From: Pseudooceanicola sp.
Lineage (GTDB): Bacteria; Pseudomonadota; Alphaproteobacteria; Rhodobacterales; Rhodobacteraceae
Direction of reading: 5' to 3'
Length of the DNA stretch: 64,000 bases
Assembly (NCBI RefSeq): GCF_029213205.1
Contig: NZ_JARGNH010000001.1
Coordinates: 372,001 to 436,000, forward strand
The notes below the pieces were generated by a model. The model was not told the origin of the DNA. It saw only the letters and a list, made by a program, of their open reading frames with translations, and did no database searches. Each line of letters begins with the position of its first letter. The first letter of the stretch is position 1. A program made the translations under genes and the position numbers. Of this stretch, positions 57,947 to 64,000 are shown in pieces.

Positions 57947-60385
57947 ATGGCAACGCTGACCTCACAACTGGTGATCGAGCTTCTCGATCGCGTGACAAGC
58001 CCTGCGCGTCAGGCCGCCAGTGCGCTCGCCGGCATTTCCACCCGCATTCGGGAAAACAACGGTCTGCCGATGACCTTTGGCGACCGGCTGAATGCTGCGA
58101 TCACGCGCAACAACCGATCTCTTGCTGCTGCACGGGGTGGCTTGGTCGACGCGGCCGCCAGTTTCTATGCGCTGCGCGAGGCCATCGGCGGACCGATTGC
58201 GGCAGCCTCCGAGTTTGAAAGCGCCATGGCCGATGTGCGAAAGGTGGTGGATTTTCCAACGCCGGAAGGGTTCGCGCAGTTCCAACAGGATCTCTTCGCT
58301 CTGTCGCGGGACATTCCTATCGCAGTGACAGGACTCGCCGAGATTGCCGCGGCTGCAGGCCAAGCCGGAATTGCGGGGCAAGACCTCATTCGCTTCACGA
58401 ATGCCGCCGCGCGGATTGGGGTGGCGTTCGACATCAGTGCCGATCAGGCGGGCGCCTCCATGGCCAACCTGATGACGGCTCTGGGGCTGACGATCGATGA
58501 GACGGTTTCCCTGGCAGATGCCATGAACCATCTTTCCAACAGTCAGGCCTCGAGTGCCGCTGATATTCTCGATGTGGTGCGCCGTGTTGGGGCGCAAGCG
58601 ACGCTCTTCGGGTTTTCGGCAGAAGAGACCTCGGCCTTTGCCTCGGCGATGCTCGCTGCAGGCGCGCAAAGCGAGGTGGCAGCGACAAGCTTTCGGAATA
58701 TGGGCGCGGCCTTGACACGCGGGTCTGCGGCAACGCGCGCACAACGGGAGGCGTTTCAAGAGCTTGGGCTTGATGCAGAAGCCGTCGCGCGGCGCATGCA
58801 AGAAGACGCGGTCGGCACGACGCTCGATGTGCTGCGCCGCATCAGCCAGATCCCACGCGAACAGCAGGCGGCGATTTCGAGCCAGCTTTTTGGAAATGAA
58901 GCGCGCGCTTTGGGGCCGCTCCTGACCAACCTCGGTCTCGTAGAAGACACGCTTGGCATGGTGGGCGATCGCGCGAATTATGCAGGCTCTGCCTTTGCCG
59001 AGTTCGAGGCCCGCAACAACACGTTTCAGGCCAATATGCAGCGGTTCCAGAACGTGCTGACCGAGCTGCAGGTCAACATTGGCAATGCTCTTATGCCTGC
59101 GATCACGTCGCTGGCAGAGGCGATCACCCCGCTGATCCTGCGGATCTCGGAACTGGCTGCGGCCTATCCGGAGGTGACGCTTGCCGTCGTGGGCGCCACC
59201 GCGGCGGTCATCGCTTTCAAAGGCGCGATGTCGGCGCTGCAGTTTGCCGGGCTCTTGGGCCGCGGCGGTGTGCTCTCGATGATTGCGGCGGGTTACAACA
59301 TGATCGGACGCGCAGCCATCGGTGCACGAGCCGCCGCAACGGAAATGATCGGGTTGCAGTCGGCCTTGGCGGCGATGGGCGGACAGACCCTTGGGACCTT
59401 GGGGCGGCTTCGTGCGGGCCTGAGCGGCATTGCGCTGGCAGTGCCCGGTGTCGGGGCGCTGTCCTCTGGCATTGCCGCCATCGGGACGGCGGTGGCGACG
59501 ATTTCGGCGCCGGTCTGGGCGACTTTTGCGGCAGTGGCAGCCGCCGTTGCTGCAGCTGGCTTCACGATCTACCGCTATTGGGACCGCATCACAGCAACCT
59601 TGTCTGGCGTCGGCCAAGCGATCTCCGAGCGCTTGCAGGGCCCGCTGGATTGGCTTGGCGAAAAGCTCAGCTTTCTGACGCCGATCACCGATGCGATTTC
59701 GAACGCCTTCTCTGGGCTGGGATCAGCCCTCGGGGCAGCGGTGGATGCCATCACCGGTTTTTTCAGTTCGGGGCTTTTCGAGCAGGAAGTGCTCTCGGAA
59801 GAAGAGCAGGCCCGCATTGCACAGAATGCAGCCAATCTGACCGGCCGGATCATTGATGGTTTTGCCGGGCTTGTGACCGGTCTTTACGACAAGGGGCTTG
59901 AGGCAATTCAGGCGCTTTGGGACGGGATGGTCGCCAAGTTCGAAGAGCTGATCGCCTGGATCCGGGGTATCCCAAGCCGCATTGTCGAAGCGATCGGCAA
60001 TATTGACCTCTCGAACATAATCCGCTGGCCCTCGATGCCGGCTTGGCTTGGCGGTGGCGGTGACGCGCCAGTCGTGGCGGTGGATGAATTTTCCGGTGTC
60101 GATGGCACGCGGGCGGCCGGTGGACCCATCTCGCGCGGCGGCACCTATTTGGTCGGCGAGCGCGGGCCGGAACTCATCACCGCCAATCGCAATGGCTATA
60201 TAAACCCGGCGGGAAGCATGAGCGGTGCAGGCGCGATGGAGATTTCGGTCAATGCGCCGATCACAATCACGCGCGCGACGGCGGATCCCCAGCAGCTTGC
60301 GGCAGAAATTACCCGCCAGCTGCGCGATCAAATCCGTGAAGCCTTCCGGGGTGTTTACGCCGATACTGGGCTGAGGTTTGCCTGA
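57947..60385 (+). CDS. Tape measure protein
   Basis: An 812-residue TP901-core-type tape measure: long helical N-terminal region, SEFESAMADVRKVVDFPTPE, alternating hydrophobic helices near 390-560, and a glycine-rich C-terminus (GGTYLVGERGPELITANRNG) typical of the family. It sets tail length. ATG 57947; in-frame sequence to 57893 belongs to the E' region. Confidence 0.9.
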   Translation: MATLTSQLVIELLDRVTSPARQAASALAGISTRIRENNGLPMTFGDRLNAAITRNNRSLAAARGGLVDAAASFYALREAIGGPIAAASEFESAMADVRKVVDFPTPEGFAQFQQDLFALSRDIPIAVTGLAEIAAAAGQAGIAGQDLIRFTNAAARIGVAFDISADQAGASMANLMTALGLTIDETVSLADAMNHLSNSQASSAADILDVVRRVGAQATLFGFSAEETSAFASAMLAAGAQSEVAATSFRNMGAALTRGSAATRAQREAFQELGLDAEAVARRMQEDAVGTTLDVLRRISQIPREQQAAISSQLFGNEARALGPLLTNLGLVEDTLGMVGDRANYAGSAFAEFEARNNTFQANMQRFQNVLTELQVNIGNALMPAITSLAEAITPLILRISELAAAYPEVTLAVVGATAAVIAFKGAMSALQFAGLLGRGGVLSMIAAGYNMIGRAAIGARAAATEMIGLQSALAAMGGQTLGTLGRLRAGLSGIALAVPGVGALSSGIAAIGTAVATISAPVWATFAAVAAAVAAAGFTIYRYWDRITATLSGVGQAISERLQGPLDWLGEKLSFLTPITDAISNAFSGLGSALGAAVDAITGFFSSGLFEQEVLSEEEQARIAQNAANLTGRIIDGFAGLVTGLYDKGLEAIQALWDGMVAKFEELIAWIRGIPSRIVEAIGNIDLSNIIRWPSMPAWLGGGGDAPVVAVDEFSGVDGTRAAGGPISRGGTYLVGERGPELITANRNGYINPAGSMSGAGAMEISVNAPITITRATADPQQLAAEITRQLRDQIREAFRGVYADTGLRFA

Positions 60386-60816
60386 TGCTGATGATGCTTG
60401 GTCCGGTCCAGTTCGAAATCCTGCCCTTCAACACCGATGGCTACAGCCATGGCACGGAGGCCAGCTTTGCCGAAAAGCCCGTGCTCGGGGCACGACCCAT
60501 CCTCGAATATGTGGGCGAAGGGCCAGAAAGCTGGAGCATCAAGGCGAGGCTGTATCCAGAAAAGTTTGGTGGCATGGGACAGCTGACGCTTCTATCGCAA
60601 GCCCGCGCCTCGGGCCGCCCGCAATACATGATGCGGGGTGATGGAGCACTGATGGGCTGGGTCAATATCCTCTCGGTGACCGAGCGCGCCTCCTATCTGG
60701 GACGTAATGGCGTCGGCAAGGTGATCGATGTCGACATCACGGTAAAACGCGCCAACGCGCCAAGCGCGGGGTCGTTCTTCTCTCTTCTGGCGGATGTGCT
60801 CCTATGGACCAGGTGA
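60385..60816 (+). CDS. Tail protein U
   Basis: A 143-residue P2 gpU-type protein (SHGTEASFAEKPVLGARPIL; EGPESWSIKARLYPEKFGG). gpU probably completes the tail and baseplate junction. Overlaps the tape-measure stop (TGATG). Confidence 0.85.
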   Translation: MLMMLGPVQFEILPFNTDGYSHGTEASFAEKPVLGARPILEYVGEGPESWSIKARLYPEKFGGMGQLTLLSQARASGRPQYMMRGDGALMGWVNILSVTERASYLGRNGVGKVIDVDITVKRANAPSAGSFFSLLADVLLWTR

Positions 60817-61031
60817 ACGAAACCGTGACCGTAGAAGGCGACGGGCTGACTGTGTCGACGATCGTGTGGCGCCGGTTCAAGCGGCCCATGCCGGGGCTCG
60901 TGGAGGCCATCTATGATTTGAACCCAGGGCTTGCCGATCTGGGCCAGACCCTGCCTGTGGGCACCAGCTTTGACATCCCCATTCCGATCCCGCGGGAGCA
61001 GCAGGTTCTCGATCCGATCAGGCTTTGGTAA
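60804..61031 (+). CDS. Tail protein X (LysM-like)
   Basis: A 75-residue gpX protein (LTVSTIVWRRFKRPMPGLVE; LNPGLADLGQTLPVGTSFDI), a LysM-like fold present in contractile baseplates. Overlaps gpU by 13 bases. Confidence 0.87.
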   Translation: MDQVNETVTVEGDGLTVSTIVWRRFKRPMPGLVEAIYDLNPGLADLGQTLPVGTSFDIPIPIPREQQVLDPIRLW

Positions 61032-61043
61032 GGAAGCCAGCCC

Positions 61044-62129
61044 ATGTCAAAGCGTGCGCTTTTCAATGTGACCGTGGCGGGCACGAATATCACCACGGCG
61101 TTTATGCCGGTCCTATTGGGCCTGCAAGTCTCGGACAAGGTCGGCACCCATACCGATAGTGCAGATCTCGAGATTGACGACACCGATGGGCGGATTGTCC
61201 TGCCCCAGATCGGTGCGCCTGTGTCGATTGCGCTCGGCTGGGACAGCGAAGGGCTGCGTGTTGTCTTTGAGGGCACCGTAGATGAGGTGAAATCATCCGG
61301 CACCCGCAGTGCCGGGCGGCGGCTTCGCATCACGGCCAAAGGCATGGATACGACAGGCCGGACCAAAGAAGGACAGCAGCGCCATTGGGATGGAGCGACG
61401 GTCGAGACGATCCTGCGCGAGGCGGCGGCACATGCCGGGATCACGCAGATCGAGGTCGATCCGGCGCTCAGGAACCTGACCCGTGGCTATTTCGAGATGC
61501 GCGACGAAAGCCTGATCGCCATGGGCGAGCGGCTCGCTCGTGAAATCGGTGGCAACTTCCGCGTCACTGGAGGGCGGATCGTGCTCTCAAAGCGCAATGC
61601 TGATTATGCGGCTGATATTGCAGCGACGTGGGGTCAGAACCTGCACAGCTGGGACATCGCCCCGAAACTCGGTCGCCCACAGTTCGGGGTAGTCCGTGGC
61701 CGCTGGTATGATTTGACAGCCGGGGCTTGGCAGGTTGTCGAGCGCGCAACAGGCGTCGATGTGCCAAGCATTTACGCCGATCGCTTCGCCCGGGCAGGCG
61801 AGCCGGAAGCCACCCAGCAGGGTGAGAGCGATGCCGCCACGACGGCTCGGGATGCGGGCGAAGGCACGGTCGTCATCGAGGGCAATACGGCGGCGGTGCC
61901 GGATGGGCTGTGCACCCTGTCGGGCACGCGGTCCGGCGTGGACGGGTCCTATCGCATTGAAGCGGTGACCCACACGCTGACGCGCGCAGGCGGCTTTGTC
62001 ACCACGCTGGAGCTGAAACAGCCCCAACTGGGCGCGGGTGCAGATGTGCGAACCGCAACCACCGCACCAGTGGCCCCGAGCGCGAACGTGCCGCCCATCA
62101 TCGATCCGGATGCAACCGGGCCGTTCTGA
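61044..62129 (+). CDS. Late control protein D (baseplate hub)
   Basis: A 361-residue gpD/gp27-like hub protein (VTVAGTNITTAFMPVLLGLQ; LEIDDTDGRIVLPQIGAPVS; SYRIEAVTHTLTRAGGFVTT). It links tube and spike. Last tail gene before lysis. Confidence 0.88.
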   Translation: MSKRALFNVTVAGTNITTAFMPVLLGLQVSDKVGTHTDSADLEIDDTDGRIVLPQIGAPVSIALGWDSEGLRVVFEGTVDEVKSSGTRSAGRRLRITAKGMDTTGRTKEGQQRHWDGATVETILREAAAHAGITQIEVDPALRNLTRGYFEMRDESLIAMGERLAREIGGNFRVTGGRIVLSKRNADYAADIAATWGQNLHSWDIAPKLGRPQFGVVRGRWYDLTAGAWQVVERATGVDVPSIYADRFARAGEPEATQQGESDAATTARDAGEGTVVIEGNTAAVPDGLCTLSGTRSGVDGSYRIEAVTHTLTRAGGFVTTLELKQPQLGAGADVRTATTAPVAPSANVPPIIDPDATGPF

Positions 62130-62147
62130 GACCAAGGAGGCAGGGAC

Positions 62148-62459
62148 ATGCCGGACAACAGCTTTATCGAAACCATCAACCACCTCTTTGGCGGGGCCAT
62201 CACCACCCTGATCGGCGCTTTCACCGGTCGGCTCATGTGGCATTCTGGGGAAGTGAAGCTGGGCAACCGCCGCTTCTTTGGCAAGGAGCTCCTCTGGGAA
62301 ATCCCAGTCGCCGTCGGCATGGCGCTCATTGGCGATGCGGCGGCAAATTACATCGGGCTGACCCAGCCGGTCTCAACCGGGTTCGTGGCCACGCTGGCCT
62401 ACCTCGGCCCCCGTGGCGCCGAAAGCCTGCTCTGCGCCTGGATTGGCCGCAAGAAATAA
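62148..62459 (+). CDS. Holin-like membrane protein
   Basis: A 103-residue protein with two or three hydrophobic segments (about 10-28, 48-68 and 78-96) in the position of a holin, just before the lysin. It resembles the LydA holin family (HLFGGAITTLIGAFTGRLMW, IPVAVGMALIGDAAANYIGL). Holin activity is inferred from position and topology. Confidence 0.65.
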   Translation: MPDNSFIETINHLFGGAITTLIGAFTGRLMWHSGEVKLGNRRFFGKELLWEIPVAVGMALIGDAAANYIGLTQPVSTGFVATLAYLGPRGAESLLCAWIGRKK

Positions 62460-62532
62460 CACCCGCCAAACATCGATCGCCTGAACTCACGCTGTCCCTT
62501 GGGGCAGCGTTTTCTTTTGCAAGGAGGCCAAT

Positions 62533-63465
62533 ATGACCCCTTTTGAAATCGCCCAATCGTATATCGGCACCACCGAGGGCCCGGGCCCTGAAGACAACCC
62601 GGCCATCATGGAAATGTATGCCTCGGTCGGCCACGACTGGGTGCAACATGACTCCGTGGCCTGGTGCGCGGCCTTCGTGGGCCACTGCTTGGAAAAGGCG
62701 GGGCTTCGCTCCACCCGACGTCTCAACGCGCGATCCTATCTCGATTGGGGCATTCCAGTTGATTTGACTGACGCCCATGAGGGCGACATCGTGGTCTTCT
62801 CTCGCGGTTCGAAATCCTGGCAGGGCCATGTCGGCTTCTTCGTGAAGGCGGCAGGCGCGACCATCGAGGTTCTGGGCGGCAACCAGTCCGATGCCGTCAA
62901 TATACAGCGCTATGCGAAATCGCGGCTGCTTGGCGTGCGACGCGCGGGCAATGTTACGCCGTCCGTGACGCTTTCGGTCCGCGAGGTGCAAGCGCGCCTG
63001 AAGGCGCTTGGCTATCACGAGGTGGGCCGCGTGGACGGTCAGATCGGGCCTCGCACCCGCGCGGCGATCTTGGCGTTCCGCGATGACAATGGTCTGCCGC
63101 TGGTGCCGATCATTGATGTGGCGCTGACGGAGGCCCTGGCCCGAGCAGAGCCCAGGTCGGTCCCGCCGGAACGGGCCGCGGGCGTACCCGAGAACAGCCG
63201 GATCGTCACGGCGGCAAATGCGCAAGTGGGGCTTGGTGTTCTGGGCGCTGCGGGTTCGGTGGCCGCGCAGATTACGCCGGCGCTGGTCCAAGCAGAGGAA
63301 GCGCGAGACACCGCTGAGCGGGTGCTGGATCTGGTAGGGCTTGCAGGCGCCGTGCAAGCGGCCTTGCCCTGGGTCGGAGCCGCCGTGTTCATCGGCGTTA
63401 TCTTCTACGCCCTGAAAGCCCGCAAGGCCCGTATCGAGGATCATCGCAGCGGGAAGACCCCGTGA
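62533..63465 (+). CDS. Endolysin: CHAP-like peptidase, peptidoglycan-binding domain, membrane anchor
   Basis: A 310-residue lysis protein. Residues 1-140 are a CHAP/NlpC-like peptidase of the TIGR02594 type (AWCAAFVGHCLEKAG with Cys45; GHVGFF with His99). A PG_binding_1 domain follows (VREVQARLKALGYHEVGRVD), then a linker and a C-terminal transmembrane helix (VGAAVFIGVIFYALKA), so the enzyme may be membrane-tethered. It overlaps the following gene start. Confidence 0.85.
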   Translation: MTPFEIAQSYIGTTEGPGPEDNPAIMEMYASVGHDWVQHDSVAWCAAFVGHCLEKAGLRSTRRLNARSYLDWGIPVDLTDAHEGDIVVFSRGSKSWQGHVGFFVKAAGATIEVLGGNQSDAVNIQRYAKSRLLGVRRAGNVTPSVTLSVREVQARLKALGYHEVGRVDGQIGPRTRAAILAFRDDNGLPLVPIIDVALTEALARAEPRSVPPERAAGVPENSRIVTAANAQVGLGVLGAAGSVAAQITPALVQAEEARDTAERVLDLVGLAGAVQAALPWVGAAVFIGVIFYALKARKARIEDHRSGKTP

Positions 63466-63695
63466 TGTGGGGCCTGATCGTTTCTATGTGCATGTCTATC
63501 GGCGGGGCTCCAGCCTGCGAGTCCGATATCTATCCCGTGGCCATGCGCACATTTGCCGACTGCGAGGACGCGGCGGTCATATCCCATGACCACATCCGGG
63601 CTGCTTTGGACGCTGACAATATCGTCGTCCTGACGCTCAACACCCGCTGTGTCACAACGGCAGGCCAGCCCATCTCAGCTGAGGGCGAGGAATGA
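63465..63695 (+). CDS. Small secreted protein in lysis cassette
   Basis: A 76-residue protein from ATG 63465 (TGATG overlap with lysin). A short hydrophobic N-terminus ending near GAPAC looks like a signal peptide, leaving a mature part with three cysteines. No family known; its position suggests a lysis accessory or antiholin-like role. Confidence 0.5.
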   Translation: MWGLIVSMCMSIGGAPACESDIYPVAMRTFADCEDAAVISHDHIRAALDADNIVVLTLNTRCVTTAGQPISAEGEE

Positions 63696-63949
63696 TCGCG
63701 ATCCTGACTGCCGTTTTTTCTGGGATCGGCCGCAAGGCCACACTTTGGGGTGCGATCGTCGTTGCGATTGGTACGGCCCTCTGGGTCGCGTTCCGGCGGG
63801 GTCGTCTGGAAGCGGAGGCCGAATTCCTGATCCGGCGGGCTGATGCCCGGATCCGCTCCCTGCAAACCGCGAAGGAGGTGTTCCATGATGTGCAAAACGC
63901 TGATCGCGCTGATCTTGAGCGCCGCCTTGACCGCTGGATGCGCGATTGA
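63692..63949 (+). CDS. Inner-membrane spanin (Rz-like)
   Basis: An 85-residue protein with an N-terminal transmembrane helix (residues about 17-34, LWGAIVVAIGTALWVAF) and a C-terminal helix of coiled-coil type (RRADARIRSLQTAKEVFHDV). This is the i-spanin organisation. The o-spanin gene overlaps its end. Confidence 0.75.
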   Translation: MIAILTAVFSGIGRKATLWGAIVVAIGTALWVAFRRGRLEAEAEFLIRRADARIRSLQTAKEVFHDVQNADRADLERRLDRWMRD

Positions 63950-64000
63950 TCCGACGCGGGATCGCGATGCCTGCGATTGGGCGGCTCCCATCAGACCCTC
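63885..64000 (+). CDS. Outer-membrane spanin lipoprotein (Rz1-like), cut by window edge
   Basis: ATG 63885 (or 63888) after a perfect AGGAGGTG site, in the +1 frame relative to Rz, within the Rz gene. The product begins MMCKTLIALILSAALTAGC, a lipoprotein signal with lipobox LTAGC, followed by AIDPTRDRDACDW. Rz1-type o-spanins are nested or overlapping with Rz in just this way. The 3' end lies beyond the window. Confidence 0.8.
   Translation, partial: MMCKTLIALILSAALTAGCAIDPTRDRDACDWAAPIRP

Overview
The window is a GC-rich alphaproteobacterial chromosome segment, most likely family Rhodobacteraceae. The evidence is the trgA-trgB-cysK tellurite-resistance gene order first described in Rhodobacter sphaeroides, an acrylyl-CoA reductase (acuI), the linked xerD / aroK-aroB genes, and strong G/C preference at third codon positions. 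The assignment is by gene content only; no database search was run.

Positions 1-14273 are host core genome: the 3'-truncated xerD, a lipid-free secreted helical protein and a 49-residue membrane protein on the minus strand, then aroK-aroB, a DinB-family protein, acuI, a DNA photolyase, trgA, trgB, cysK, a DUF3772/MscS mechanosensitive channel, a small membrane protein, a secreted peptidoglycan-binding protein and tRNA-Ser(GGA).

From just after the tRNA to the right edge (about 14.3-64 kb) lies one nearly complete prophage whose right end is outside the window. Its leftward arm (14.6-21.2 kb, minus strand) is an integration/lysogeny operon: S24 repressor, a small protein, a RecD-like helicase, an unknown winged-helix-like protein, two tandem related micro-proteins, DUF2924, a serine recombinase and a ParB/HTH-like protein, ending at a strong intrinsic terminator. 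Its rightward arm (21.3-35.2 kb) is a DNA-metabolism module: regulator, AlpA-like HTH, Sak4-like RecA ATPase, SF2 helicase, Cas4-like exonuclease, prim-pol/helicase fusion, a dense inverted iteron field with a hairpin that may be the replication origin, RuvC-like resolvase, an HNH homing-type nuclease and a Doc toxin-antitoxin pair. An accessory stretch (35.2-39.3 kb) follows, with a ParB-methyltransferase fusion, a VanZ-like protein and five small reverse-strand genes.

From 39.4 kb the late region is a lambda-type head (Nu1, GpA terminase, portal, gpW-like joiner, S49 protease with nested scaffold, gpD-like decoration, gpE-like capsid) joined to a P2-type contractile tail (V, W, J, I, DUF4815, fibre, FI, FII, E/E' frameshift pair, tape measure, U, X, D) and a lysis cassette (holin-like, CHAP/peptidoglycan-binding endolysin, Rz/Rz1). 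A HI1419/HI1420-type toxin-antitoxin pair and an orphan AbrB antitoxin sit inside the structural genes. The prophage looks intact: no structural gene is visibly broken.

The observations most worth following are the iteron-plus-hairpin field at 31.46-31.69 kb, the tandem micro-protein pair, the five-gene reverse-strand island, the apparently leaderless toxin promoter inside the head genes, the nested scaffold and -1 frameshift, and repeats flanking a displaced tail gene.
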